From Thuidium tamariscinum (taxonomy: Eukaryota; Streptophyta; Bryopsida; Hypnales; Thuidiaceae): a stretch of 64,000 nt of DNA. The position numbers were made by a program, and so were the translations under genes. This document shows, in pieces, positions 35,894 through 48,699 of the stretch (position 1 is its first letter; each line of letters opens with the position of its first letter). Location: the NCBI GenBank assembly GCA_947034885.2, contig OX344750.2, forward strand, positions 2,294,001 through 2,358,000, read 5' to 3'. The notes below the pieces were generated by a model, which was not told where the DNA came from, made no database searches, and worked only from the letters and a program-made list of their open reading frames with translations.

Positions 35894-37213
35894 ATGGCCA
35901 TGATGACCGAGGTGAGCACCTGTATCCTGAAGTTGTGTTTTTGAAAAAAAATTGTACTTTGAACGGGCATTGCACATCGATGTCGTCCATAGTGAGTAAA
36001 ATATTCAGCTGAGGTTTTAAGCAATCCTATGACGTATGTTTTACAGTTGTTCTACGAGGGCATGGAGCCAGCGTGGAGTTACAGTGCCTACTATGATTAT
36101 GCCGACCACAATCATCGTCATGAGTTGGATCCTCAGTACACCCAAGATTATATGACGCGTGACATGAAACCGGTATCATGCTTTTTCTAAACTTGAAATT
36201 ACAGTTGTCACTCGTCCCTCAATGATGGAGACCGAGGTGTGTTCAAGCAGAGAGTTCTGAACATCTCTTCCTTGCAATCTTACCTTTTGCTACTTGTTTT
36301 ATGCAGCCCATTAAAATAAAATGCTGCTCAAAATGCGAAGATCGATTGAGAGAAGCTCTGAGGAACATCCCAGGTGGGATTCAAGAGAACAGTATTATTA
36401 TCTGGTGTTCCTGGTTGATCGTGGATACTATTTGTGTGACTCTAAGCATCTTGACATGATTTTTGGGAGATGTACAGAGCTGTGGAGGGATGATTAAGGC
36501 AAAGACGTAAATCTTTTGAGGTCAAAATTTATCACTATGTTTGCGTTTCCTTATAACCAAATGGGAGTTTGTAGACCACTATAAGAAAGTGGCCGCCAAT
36601 ATTTAGCCAAGTTATGCTCGATACTTGCTAATAAGTCCATAAAAATGTATGTATGTATGAGTCATTGGTAATAGAAGTCGGTATGTGAGACAACATCAGT
36701 TCACTATCGATTTATTGTCCTCTACCTCAATTGCAAGGGGTTATCATTTGCCCCGTCCAGATTGAGTACACCTGACCATTTTTTTTAACTCTTGGCTTCA
36801 ACTTTAAATTGGTTGCAGGCGTGGACAGTGTAGTAAGTGCATACAATAACAAGAAACTGGTTGTGACGGGAAGCGCCGATAGCAACACCATCCACTATGC
36901 CTTGAAGCACATTCGGAAGCGCCATCATCACTATTTGCCACAAAAGCTTCACAACCCGTTTCGGTTGTTGTTCCCGAGGCACTCGCACAGCCTTTACACA
37001 CCCACTTGGAACCACGCATTGTCTGCAGCAGGTCCTCGCACAAGTCGTCGTCACAACTACGACGACAACGACGACGACATGAATAGTTCGAAGTATGGTC
37101 GTGGCTATGGTCAAGCTCCAGAGCACCATTACAAACCAGGTTCTCTTCGACAAATCCTGTTTGATTCGCGCCGGTCCTCTCATCACAACCACTCGGGATA
37201 TACACACCACTGA
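35894..37213 (+). CDS. Heavy-metal-associated (HMA) domain protein with His-rich tail
   Basis: Four exons: 35894-35911, 36047-36172, 36307-36373 and 36819-37213. All have GT/AG ends and correct phase, giving 201 residues. Residues 1-48 are Tyr/His-rich (SYSAYYDYADHNHRHELD). Residues 49 to about 105 form an HMA fold: PIKIKCCSKCEDRLREALRN, then GVDSVVSAYNNKKLVVTGS and ALKHIRKR. The metal-binding CxxC is C55-S-K-C58. The C-terminal 95 residues are rich in His, Arg, Tyr and Asp (an NYDDNDDDMN patch, final SGYTHH). There is no C-terminal CaaX box, so this is an HPP-type rather than an isoprenylated HIPP protein. The family is known for cytosolic or nuclear binding of Cu, Zn or Cd, and the His-rich ends could add metal ligands (inference). 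The very short first coding exon (six codons) was chosen because it is the first ATG that splices in phase. Confidence 0.85.
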
Positions 37214-39011
37214 CTAGCTGTTGTTAGACATGCAATTCCGCTCTGATTAGCCCCTCAGTCATTGAATTGAAATTGATAATCTACTCTGAAAGCTTACAGC
37301 CAATTTTAGTAACTTTCAGAATATATTTGTATTTAAAAAAATGTTGGGCATGGTTTCTTGTTATTATTGGTACATTTTATTACGTTGTTCCGTGAAACTT
37401 CCGAAATGATCCTCTGTACATATGGAAGTGGACACTTATTACAAATAGGCAATTAGTTAGAATTAGTTCCACGCTCATTGACTTGCATCAGACTGCAAGA
37501 CATGAGTGTGTGGAGACTTGTATTGTTTCTTTCTTTAGGACATTTCAGGCTTTCAAACAGGCATTATTGTGGACGCAATTATGAGACCGCAGCTGTTCGT
37601 CCTTATCTTTCAGATGCTGTACTGTACATGAACCTGTTTATGTTACTGTGAAAGGCACATTTCATAATATACAAATATTGTGTTATTTCACCCATTTCCA
37701 ACCACTTAAGCAATTACACATATGTAGATTGTAGGTGCAGCTTTTTTGAATGTAAATCTTTTTTCTTGTACAGAAATAGAATTTGGGAGGATGCCATATT
37801 TTTATTAGAATTTCATTACTTATATTGTAATTACTATGAATTTTTTAGTAGAAGATTCTCTTTGACCTATAATGGTGATATAGTCTAATTGCAAAACCAA
37901 CCAAGGGCTAGTTGCATTTATGAGAGCTTTGCAACCAATCAACACCATAATTTTACAAAAAGAAAACAATCAATATCATAACTTCATGGAAAGAAAACAG
38001 CCTATTGATTGAAATGGGGATTGATCAATAATGGGTTGCCATCTTCTACTATGTTATTTTCATAGCCTAGAATCTCATGTTCAAACCATGTTAACATGTC
38101 AACCTTGTGGTGGGTGTACAGTATTGGTTTTCCCACAATGCAATGGGAACTCCTAATTTGTGCCAAGAAAACCCTTGTAAAACAATTGACTATGCATCAA
38201 TCTATAATTGACAATGATTATTTTTTGATTGATTTTAAGATTTGCAAGGATACATTGCAAGATGCAAATAGGATAAATAATTTGGTATTAATGTGAGAAA
38301 AAAGTGGTTTTCAACTTTTACAAAACATTGTACTTCACCCTCCATTAAAGATGCTTGTATCTAATAGTCTCATCAATATTTTATGATTAAAGTTGGCATG
38401 ACATTAACACTTTTTTATTATGACTTCAAAAATGGTTTTTAAGAATATCTTTAGCATTTATTTATTATGCTATCATTGATTATATAGCACACTTGTCACA
38501 CATTCAAAATATGCCAATTGAAAGTTATTATTGTATGACTTCATACCATCACATCAACCCCTACAATGCCTATTTGGACAAAAGTTCATTTTTGTGAAGG
38601 TCTTTTGAAGATGACATGGGTGTTTATAGAAAGGCATGGAGGATGGAATTTGCCATCTAAATTCATGAGACTTAGATAGTTGAACCATTCCCAATCGAGA
38701 TGCTTTATTTGTGTTGGTCTTTCAAACTAGATTTATCTTCATTTGTGTTGGTCATTTAAATAGATAAGAGATATCTTTCTTCTTGTCCTTCTATTCATGT
38801 TTAAGTAGAGAATCATATCTTGACCATCTCTACATTATAGTAGGCTTGATTGCTTCAACAACAAATTTAACTTGTTGTTTTTTTCAAAATTCCAATGAAT
38901 AGAGTAAGTAATGGATTATATTTTTGAAGATCATTCAAACACAATGCTGAAGATTGCTATGTGAAAATGTCAAAATTTTACACAACAATTGAGCACTCTC
39001 AATTCATTAAT
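37214..39011. other. HMA gene 3' flank, then AT-rich intergenic
   Basis: The first few hundred bases are likely 3' UTR. No further gene is visible. Confidence 0.45.
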
Positions 39012-39015
39012 TTAA

Positions 39016-39964
39016 CCCCTAAACCCCTAACCTCTATGTTTTCACCAAAATCGCTTCAAAACTGTCATTTCTTAGACAATTATCAACTCTTAAAAAAATT
39101 TTAAAAAAATTAGACAAAATTAACCGTAGGATCTTTTAGAGATAAAGTTTAGGAATATGTGGAAAAAATTTCAGAAATTTCCGCCGTGTAGATTGCAAGA
39201 CATTAGTGTTTGAAGTGACAAAAATCATTTTTTTACCACTGCGGAAATCCGGGCAGCTGCACTTCAGAAGACCATATTTGTGTGGAAAAATGTCCAAAAT
39301 GATTGTAACTCCTTGGATTCATTTTTCAAGTGAAGTTGGCTACATGCTTGAAAATTTTCAGATCATTTGGAATTGTGAAACATATAGGAAAAAAATAGTA
39401 AGTAGAAAGAAGTAGAAAATGAGCCAAAATACTAAATTATTAACAATTTATTTATAAAGTTAAAAGAAGACAATCCCAATGGTGGTAATGTTGTGTTAAA
39501 CAATATACACCCAATGTTTTTATTTTTTTTCAAAAATATTGAAAATTGAATTAAATAAAGAATTTCAAACTTTTTTTGTAGTGTAGAGATTTTATAACTA
39601 GCCGAAACTACCTCAAACTAAAAAACCTCATAACTTTTGACTCATTAATCCAAATGGAATGATTCAAAGATTCCCATTCCTGTATAAACCTAAAGAATCA
39701 ATTTGAAATTTCACTTTCAAAAAAAAAGTTTTTTTAAAGAAGTTTTTTCAGCTGCCCAGGCTGCCCTCACTTCAAACAAAATGACATATCATGCCATAAC
39801 TTTTTAACCGTGTAGTCAAAAGTTACAAAAATTGTTGGGCCTTGAAGCTACTCCTCGGACACATGTTGTATCAAATTTTCAAAGAAAAAAAGTATAAACT
39901 CTATTCGTAGTGAGCTGCCCGAAATTTCTATGTTGCCAAAAAACGCAGCTCAGGGCTTTAGGGG
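39016..39964. mobile_element. TTAA-flanked element with CCCCTAAA ends, 949 bp
   Basis: TTAA (39012-39015) is followed by CCCCTAAACCCCTAACCT. The right end reads CTCAGGGCTTTAGGGG followed by TTAA (39965-39968). The right half matches the elements at 10770-11136 and 60782-61427 (CCAAATGGAATGATTCAAAG, ATGTTGCCAAAAAACGCAGC). The left half differs, suggesting a recombinant or internally replaced copy. It is non-coding apart from a chance 69-codon ORF. Confidence 0.75.
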
Positions 39965-39968
39965 TTAA

Positions 39969-41006
39969 GATGTTCTATTCACTTCAAGAAAAAAAAGTGT
40001 TTTAAATATACTCTTAGTAGTATAGTCCTATAAGTAATGGTTTGAAAGGGATGTTTATACCAAAATTTTGTAGAAAATACATCTATTTCTAGTAAAATTT
40101 TACTATTAACATGCCTTTCATGTCATTACTTGCTAGACTATACTACTTGAACTATACTAAAACCTCCCCTTTCTCTTGTTGTAAAATATTTCATCAATGT
40201 TCAAATGATTTTAATGTAAATTACTCCTCATTCAGGAACAATCATCATATTTCATAACTTTTAACTCTTTGAAATTTGATCAATAATACACAAGTTTCCA
40301 TACAAACAATTTGGATATTATAGACATTCAATTGTAAAGAACTTTTGAGTAAAAGATGACTATTTCCTTCAATTTACCCTCTAATGTTATAACAATCTAT
40401 TATTGATTGATGGATGACTTTGTAAGGATATATTGGTTAAGAAACACACATTTTAATCCATGTTTTTTAAGGTGCTTGGATGCATATTTTGAGAATGGTA
40501 TTGTATATTCAGTCATTGTGGTATTTTTGACTTTTCTAAATAATAAGATGATAATTTATGTGGTGTATTTTGATGTGAATTTGAATTATGAAAATTATCT
40601 TTATTGAACTTGAGACCAACTAATGAAATGAGGATTATTGAGCTTAGTTTCTATTCCAATTTGAAGATTAAATTTTTTTTCTAAAATTTTATATTTTATT
40701 GCAATTTAAAATTTGCACTTATCACTATTGAATGTAGTTTTTTAATTTTAGAATGAAATGATAATATTTTTTGCTCCATAATATTCAAAACTATTATATA
40801 AACCTTTTACAAAAATTGTTCAAATTGTTTGAGAATATTTTCTATTTGATATAAATGTTTTTCACTTTTGCTACAAAAATTTAGAGTAATTTTATATTTT
40901 TACTAAAAAATCTATGGCTTATAGAAAATATATAATCACATATCTAAAAATTAAAAATTTTCAAAAAGAAATATATAGATAGAAATTGTGAAGTTTGAAA
41001 AAAATA
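39969..41006. other. AT-rich intergenic, no gene seen
   Basis: No coding or structural feature was recognised. Confidence 0.4.
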
Positions 41007-41156
41007 GTCATTGACCCATTTTTTTAGGTTTTAGACAATTGATCTTGATACTTTTGGTCATTGATCTAATTTTTTAGGGTTTAAGCAATTGATTTTGATA
41101 CTTTAGTCATTGATCCAATTTTTAGGGTTTAGGCAATTGATTTTGATACTTTTGTT
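41007..41156. repeat. Three tandem copies of a ~50-bp unit
   Basis: Units begin GTCATTGA at 41007, 41057 and 41106, and each contains TTTAGG followed by CAATTGATTTTGATAC or a close variant. Confidence 0.75.
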
Positions 41157-41222
41157 CACCTTTAATTATCAAAATTTTGAAAATGAATCTTTGATCATGG
41201 TAAAAGTTTGTAAGGTGGTATA

Positions 41223-42591
41223 CAGTGGGGTACCAATCAAAATGTCGTTTTTGAATTTGTAGTGAGAAAAATTTCAGTACTGCCAACTTTGAAAGCCTCC
41301 TAAGAGCTCAAAAATTGGTATTTTACCACGAAATTTTTACCACAGCATAATCTTTAAGTTAATTATATGTTTGCCAAATTTCAAGGTCAAAAGATTCACC
41401 AAAAAAAAGTTATTCAAAATTTACCAACATGGGTAGTGGTGAGAAACATTTCACTACTTTCAACTTTGACACCTTCCTAAGGATTGAGTTTTTTTTCTTT
41501 TGCTCTGAAATTTTTGTCATGAAAAAATCTCTATGTTTTTAACATGTGTAAAAAATTTCAAGGTAAATTTTTTTTTTAAGAAGATATTTGAAATCTCCCA
41601 AGAGGTGTAGTTTTGAGAAAATTTTCACAATTGCCAACTTTGACACCCTCCCAAGGGCTGAAAAATTGGTTTCTTATCATGAATTGTTTTCGTGAAGTCA
41701 TCTCTATGTTGATAATACGTGCTCCAAATTTCAATTTCAAATAAATTACCAAAAAAAAGATATACCAAATCTCCCAACATATGCAGTTGTGAGAAAATTT
41801 TCACTATTGCCGACTTTGACACCCTCCCAAGGGCTGAAAATTTGTCTATTTAACATTAATTTCTTTGAATAAGATCAAATTTATGTTGATAATATATGTT
41901 CCAAATTTTAAGTTCTAAACACTTACCCAAAAAAAAGAATTCAAAATCTCTCAACATGTGTAGTTGTGAGGTTGAGTGTTTACATTCGTGTCAAACTTTG
42001 CTCCACAAAATAACACTATACTAAGGGCTCAAAAACTCCTCCTCACAACTACACATGTTGGGAGATTTTGTATATCTTTTTTTTGGTAATTCATTTGAAA
42101 TTGAAATTTGGAGCACGTATTATCAACATAGAGATGACTTCACAAAAACAAATTCATGGTAAGAAACCAATTTTTCAGCCCTTGGGAGGGTGTCAAAGTT
42201 GGCAATTGTGAAAATTTTCTCAAAACTACATCTGTTGGGAGATTTCAAATATCTTCTTAAGAAAAAAATTTACCTTGAAATTTTTTATACATATTAAAAA
42301 CATAGAGATTTTTTCATGACAAAAATTTCATGGCAAAAGAAAAAAACTCAATCCTTAGGAATGTGTCAAAGTTGAAAGTAGTGAAATGTTTCTCACCACT
42401 ACCCATGTTGGTAAATTTTGAATAACTTTTTTTCAGTGAATCTTTTGGCCTTGAAATTTGGCATACATATAATTAACTTAAAGATTATGCTGTGGTAAAA
42501 ATTTCGTGGTAAAATACCAATTTTGAGCTCTTAGGAGGCTTTCAAAGTTGGCAGTACTGAAATTTTTCTCACTACGAATTCAACCCCACTG
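41223..42591. mobile_element. 1.37-kb palindromic element with TA duplication and internal ~175-bp modules
   Basis: The left end CAGTGGGGT and right end CCCCACTG are flanked by TA on both sides (41221-41222, 42592-42593), the Tc1/mariner-type duplication. The two arms are near-complete reverse complements meeting around 41990-42010. Each arm is itself a degenerate tandem array: a module with a GTGAGAAAATTTTCAC-like phrase, GCCAACTTTGACACCCTCC and AAGGGCT recurs about every 170-180 bp (near 41262, 41432, 41607, 41786, 41961). No transposase ORF. Confidence 0.85.
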
Positions 42592-42593
42592 TA

Positions 42594-43122
42594 CAATCAA
42601 ATGTTATATAATTCTATTGTTACTTTATTAAATTGTTGCAATAAAATGGGTTGAGACAAAACATGAAGAATTGGCATAGAGTATGTATGTGCGGAACTTT
42701 TATTATGATTAAATTTGGTTGCTTTTGCAATTTAATCATATCATCAATTTCAATGTTATAAGACTTTTATATTTGAAATTTATGTTTATTTAGTAGTGAT
42801 TTTGATTTTCAGAATACAAATAAAACCTTTGAAGGTACAAGTTTTGTATGCTTTGCAATAGAAAAGAAAACATTGTATGCCACAATGGGATTCAATTAGG
42901 ATGAATAAAAAAACAAAGATCAACAACAAAATCTACAACTTTTTATTTTGTAAATGGTATTAAAAGCTAGTTAAACTAAATAGCAATATCCAAAAAATAA
43001 ATTATTATTCATAAAATTAAATACTACATTGAAAAGAATTGTAATTGTAAGATGATTTCAATACTTTGTAGTATTGAGAATCATGTTGAATTGCTAATTT
43101 GTGCAATTTTAGGTGTAATTAC
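42594..43122. other. AT-rich intergenic, no gene seen
   Basis: No feature was recognised between the palindrome and the hAT-like MITE. Confidence 0.4.
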
Positions 43123-43399
43123 TAGCCCTTTTTATTCGAATACAATGGAGCCAAATTGCACCATTTCAAAATAAATGTATTTTTTTTACTAGATAAAAGT
43201 AATCTTTTTTTTCGCTTGAAATTGTTCACGGTTCACTTTAAAATGTAGATTAAGTTACCAAATTTGGATGAAAAAGTGTATAAATATGATGAAAAAGTGT
43301 TTTTAAGTCTAAAAGATGGATGAAAGTGGAAATACAATGCTTCACCAAATTTGAAGTGATCGCATCTTGGCACTTTCTCAAAAAGTAAAAAAAGGGCTA
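43123..43399. mobile_element. hAT-type MITE, degraded copy
   Basis: It matches the element at 56594-56878 along its length (ACAATGCTTCACCAAATTTG, ATTGGCACTTTCGC-like phrase, GGATGAAAAAGTGTAT). The termini read TAGCCCTTTTT and AAAAAGGGCTA rather than CAGCCC/GGGCTG, a C-to-T change at each outer base. Flanks GTAATTAC and GTAACTTA agree at only 5 of 8 positions, so the duplication is eroded or absent. Confidence 0.7.
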
Positions 43400-43766
43400 G
43401 TAACTTAGTTAACTTACCTTACAAACTTCTTTGGAGAGGCCACTTCAGTGCCCAACCCCCAGCGTGGCAGTCCAGCTGGGCCGTTCCTCCGCCACCGTGG
43501 CACCCCCCATCCGGTTCGTGCTCTTGCTAATCCTCACTCCTGCGATCGGTCAATTTTCGCAGCAGTTTGCCGACCTCCGCGCTTTGCCTGCACAGGCGCC
43601 GAAGTTGGCTAACTCAAGTCCGTCGAAACCCAATGGCGCACCGACGGATTTGACCGCGAAGGATTCTTCCTGCATTGGCGGAGCAGAGCATTGCAATCAC
43701 AGGATTCGTAATTCGCAATAGAGATTTGTTGCAGCCATTGCTATTGTGTGCAGTTGAGTGTGAGCC
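43400..43766 (+). promoter_or_regulatory. Probable promoter and 5' leader of the MGDG synthase gene
   Basis: The sequence changes abruptly from AT-rich to GC-rich at about 43430. A 96-codon plus ORF (43431-43721) ends before the MGD ATG and lies in a different frame from it. It is most simply leader sequence or an upstream ORF. The MITE at 43123-43399 lies immediately upstream. Confidence 0.5.
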
Positions 43767-46700
43767 ATGGAGTGTTCCGTGGATTTAGCTGGGGTAGGAG
43801 ACACCAGTGTGGTGCGTCTCTCTCCTTCGTCATTGAACGCTTCCGTCAGTTCGTCATTGAGTAGCGTCTGTCCACATGGATCGCTCGGATGCACATTGTT
43901 TTCGCCACGAGAAGGGTTGTTGGCGCGTCAGCGGAGGCGGGAGCTTGTGGCGACGGCGACATTGGGAGACTTGCAGGGGGCTACAAGAAAGGGTTTGCAG
44001 GAGAGCGTGGCACGCAGGTTTAACGATTTGATTCGCAGGCATTGTGAGAGGGTGCCGCTGGGATTTGCCTCCATTACTGGCGAGGAGCTGTTGGAGAACG
44101 CGAACGGGGACGGGGGAGGGATGGTGCCGGTAGAAGAGGTTGGAGATGAGCAGACTCTGCCTTCGGGTCAAGATGAGAAGAAGCGCAAGACTGTGTTGAT
44201 TCTTATGAGTGATACTGGAGGTGGTCATCGGGCTTCTGCGGAAGCTATTAAGGCCACTTTCGAGCTCGAGTATGGAGACGACTACCAGGTGCGGCGATTT
44301 TGAAAATTCGTGTGCAATTCTGGATCAATGGTGTCTTTGAAGCTTTTGAATTGTTGAAAACCCTAAACCGTTAGCGGGGTTTAGGGTTTCAATGGAGGTT
44401 TTAGCTGACGAGTAGAGTTTCAATGTCCTGGTTAGAGCATTAAAGCTGAATGGTTGATAACCGTGACCTTACAAGCAAGCTCCCCATGCCCTTGTGCAAT
44501 GGCTGTGAAATTTTGAAATATGTGTGAAATTTTGGCTCAATGTTTTGGCTGAAGCGCTGGAGGCAATATGAAGCCCCAAGTCATTCTCAAGATTTCTTTG
44601 TTCGCATTCAATGGTGGTTTAGCTGAAGACTTATTGCTCAACCTCCTGATGGTATTGTTTTAAACAAATCAGGTATTTGTTATTGATCTATGGAAGGAAC
44701 ACACGCCGTGGCCTTTCAACCAAGCTCCACGAGCCTACAGTTTTATGGTGAAGCATGAGACTATTTGGAAATTCACTTTTCATACTACAGCACCCAGACT
44801 AGTACATCAATCGCAAATGGCTGCAACAGCTCCCTTCGTTGCAAGGTAGGAATCAGATTTGATGTTTTAATGGACTAAGAGACCCCAATTGGGCGTTATG
44901 TTATTGTTTTCACTTTTGACTGGGTCATATAGGAAATCTCTTTAGTTCATTTTTATTTATCTATTGACTCGGCAGATGCAACTGATGTAAAATTTGACCC
45001 GTTCTGGATTACATTCTTAACGTCATGATCGATCAAATCGCTCAGTTTATTACTATGACATCTTGGACTTTTAGCCGTGCTCTATTGTCACTAGCTACTC
45101 AACGGATTTGTGTGTCGTTTATTTTGGAACACGGCTACTCAAAAAATGCGTTTGTTTTATGGAATTTTTTAATTCTGATCGTGAAACTTGTGCTGTGGGG
45201 TGGGTATCAGAGAGGTAGCGAAGGGGTTGTCCAAGTATCAACCAGATGTAATTGTTAGCGTGCATCCATTGATGCAGCATATTCCATTGAGGGTTCTACG
45301 AGCAAGAGGTTTACTCGACAGGATTCCCTTTACAACTGTCATTACAGATCTGAGCACCTGCCACCCAACATGGTAAGTCAAGTTTGGACAGCGAGGTGCA
45401 ATACATTCTTGTTGATTTCGTTTACCCCAGATCTGAATACCGATCTAACATTCTAAGTTAGTTACCACTAACAACTTTGTGAATCGGCTTGTTGACTTCA
45501 TGTTAAATCAATGGTTGCTATCTTTATATTTAGTTAATACCAAGGACACTGATATTAAGTTAACACCATTTGTATTATATTGACACGAACTTAATTAATA
45601 ATGAGGACTCTCTGAATCTAATGCGTATAAACCTAAGAGAGAGAAGAACTCCAACCATATCTTTTTACGGTTGGCGTACATGAAGAGTCTGTTCAGCTTA
45701 TTAACTTAACATTAAAAACATTGTCAATCTAATGGGTGTTCTTTTTTTATGTATGGACGTTCATATTGGTGTAAAATTCCTGGTGTGGGGCAGGTTTCAC
45801 AAGCTAGTGACGGCCTGTTTCTGTCCGACAAAGAAAGTAGCGGAGAGGGCCTTAAAGGCTGGTCTCTGTCCGTCTCAAATACGTGTGCATGGGCTTCCCA
45901 TTCGGCCCTCCTTCTCTAACTCGACTCGTCCCAAGGTTTGAACGCTACGCCCTATTTTTAGCTCTCATGGATGCAACTCGTTTGCAGTATCAGATGGAAC
46001 TAAGGTAGGATGAGCTATTTCCAAGCGAATTTCAGCCAGGATTATGTGCGAGCGAAATCTGGTTGTTTGGTCTGATGGAGGCAAATTGTAGCGTAGCATA
46101 TTTGAAGTTGAGGCACGGTATCTGTATGCCTGTGGCAAAAGCTATTAGAGATCAAAGGTCAATTGGTAGATTTTCTAAATCTGTGCCTTAATTTTGATGT
46201 GTTGCTATTCGGATTGTAGATTTATTAGGTAGGCTCTTGGTTTTGGCTCTCATGCTTCCTTAAGTTTGAGCAATGTTTTGGTCACCTAGCAATCAGTACG
46301 AATTTTTCTTGCCGTAGGATGAGTTGCGAAAAGAGCTCGACATGGATGAGGATCTTCCCGCCGTGCTTTTGGTGGGCGGGGGAGAGGGCATGGGTCCTGT
46401 TGAAGCCACTGCTCGTGCTCTGGGGCAGTCACTTTATGATGCCAGTACTGGAAAAGCCATTGGTCAACTGGTGGTGATTTGTGGTCGCAATAAACGCCTT
46501 GTCAAGAAGCTAGAGGCCTTGGACTGGAATATCCCTGTGAAGGTTTGTCCCGAATGCTCCAGTTTATTTATGTGCATTCGGTCATTGCCAATTCATATAG
46601 ATATTTTTGCCTCATATTATTAGCAGATACATCAATCTGGGATTCGTCGTTGATTCCTTATACTTCTGGCGCTCCCTCTCATGTGCAGATCAACGGCTTT

Positions 46701-47653
46701 GTAACAAACATGTCTGAATGGATGGCAGCCAGCGACTGCATAATAACCAAGGTATTTTTTACTAGTTTTTTTGCCTTCAAATGTCTTGACTGAGGATTCC
46801 TTGGGTCCATTGATTGTTTGGTTCTTTGTCCTGACTTTTGTTCTTTTTTTGGTCGACTTCTTGAAGTGCCAACCCGAATCGCCAGTTTATTGTGCCGTTT
46901 TGGTTTAGAATAATTTTAGATTTATTGTCGATTCTTACTGCTACTTACTGTCTCTGATCTTAGACACGAATCCTGTTTTACTTCTCTCAGGCGGGACCTG
47001 GTACCATAGCAGAAGCAATGATAAAGGGTCTCCCGATGCTCCTTTTTGACTTCATAGCGGGGCAGGTGGACTATTTTCTTTCTTCCACCGTTTACTCTCT
47101 TATGTTCTCAATGCTTACTAATGTGTTGGTTTCAGAAACACTCAGAAACTGTGTCTCTTACTGAGCATACAAGTAGTATCCCTTGTGGTCAATAAAATTG
47201 CCAAGAGAGACTGTATGCACAAATATTTAATTTTCAAGAGAGTATCTACCTTCACAGTCAAGAAGATGTAGAACTAGGACTTTTCAGATGATGAAACATC
47301 CTGTAGCACCGAATATTTTTTTCAGCGCATGACAACCTGTGAAAGTTTAGCTGCTGTGTGATACAGGACCCTGACAGTTGCCATTTTTTCCAAATGCGCA
47401 GGAAGTTGGAAACGTATCTTTTGTTGTAGACAATGGCGCCGGTGCTTTCTGTGAAGAACCGAAAGAAATTTCTAGAATTATTGCAGACTGGTTTGATGAG
47501 AAGTCTGACGTGCTTAGAGAGATGACAGAGAAGTGCCGAAAGTTAGCCCAGCCTGATGCTGTTTTCAAAATAGTGCACGATCTAGATGACATGGTGCGTA
47601 ATAAGCACAGGTATCTTGAACATTTGACTGTCAAGTACAGGGGCCTGATTTAA
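43767..47653 (+). CDS. MGD: Monogalactosyldiacylglycerol (MGDG) synthase, plastid envelope
   Basis: It transfers galactose from UDP-galactose to diacylglycerol, making the main thylakoid lipid. Eight exons: 43767-44288, 44673-44845, 45211-45372, 45794-45935, 46318-46542, 46689-46751, 46991-47065 and 47402-47653. All junctions are GT/AG and in phase, giving 537 residues, close to the 525-535 usual for type A enzymes. Residues 1 to about 110 are Ser/Arg-rich, a likely chloroplast transit peptide. The MGDG_synth segment starts at [19 protein letters not shown] (DTGGGH at 149-154). It continues through [39 protein letters not shown] and GLPIRPSF. The GT28-type C-terminal half holds [14 protein letters not shown] (GGGEG at about 353-357), [22 protein letters not shown] and [12 protein letters not shown]. 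The long transit region favours a type A, inner-envelope enzyme. No lesion was found. Confidence 0.96.
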
Positions 47654-48699
47654 GTTCAATTTGCTTTTGAATCTATCCATGTGGTAGTGCATCCGATTCC
47701 TGGTTATGAGCATGGCAAGTTCATCGATTTGCCACTCTACATGTTACTTAGTTTCCATTGCTTGTAGCGGCGGTGGTTAGACCGTGCTCTGCATCTTGAT
47801 TTATAATCCAGATGGTGCTTGGTATCTGTCGAGCCCATGTCACTAATATCGTGGTGTTAACAAGGTTGTTCGCTTACAGTGCCGAACTCTTATAAGGTAT
47901 TTCAGAATACTCAATCAAATATTACAAGAAATGCTAGTGAGGCGACATTAAATCAAGACTTCAAGGATCTCGGCTTGTTGCTGGAGCTTCTTCGTGTCAG
48001 ACAAAAATTCAATGCCAAATGGGATGAATTAAAGACCAAGGAAATGCAATGGACGTAAAGAAATGATTGCTATAAATGATACGGAGTATATGGTAGGAGG
48101 TCCAGAAATCGACCACATAACTAGAAAAAGACCTCTGTGAGGGGAAAAGTGCATGTAATGAGGGCATTCAAAATTTTGGTGGAAAGAGCATTGAGCACTG
48201 GTGCAGTGGCAGTGGAAATGAGAATTTCTGGAGCCGAAATACATTAAATATGAATAATGGAAGTACATGTACAGTAGGTATCTACAAGTGTGTGTAGGCT
48301 CAGCTAAGAAGGAACAGTGAAGTGGCAAAGAAAATATGAAATTAGTTGTGGAAGTCATCAATGAATAAGCAAAAAATATTCATGGGACTTCTGAGTTCTA
48401 CACCCAAAAAATCCTAAAATGGACTCATGAACATGCAAGTGCTAGCACACTGTTAGATCATTGATCGCATTGTCAGTATTTTAAAAAACCCGCCTAGTAG
48501 GAGGCCTTGTTAGACCTTTTTGAACAGTGGAACAGTTGGTGAAATTTGAACTCCTAGTGCCTGGACAACATCTGGCAGTTTGAGGTTAGGAAATTTTGAA
48601 AAAACCCAGGCCGACACTTCTCTTGTTGTCGCCTGCCATTGCGACGCCTATCTGCCAGACCCCTTCTACGCCTGCGAGGATAGCATCCGCCAGTTTTCA
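47654..48699. other. MGD 3' flank and spacer
   Basis: This probably contains the MGD 3' UTR. A 110-codon minus ORF (48029-48361) has no recognisable feature. No gene is called. Confidence 0.45.

Noticed and set aside
36785-37210. Two long minus-strand ORFs over the HMA gene's last exon
   Set aside because: The Val/Cys runs come from GTT/GTC complements of the His/Asp codons on the coding strand.
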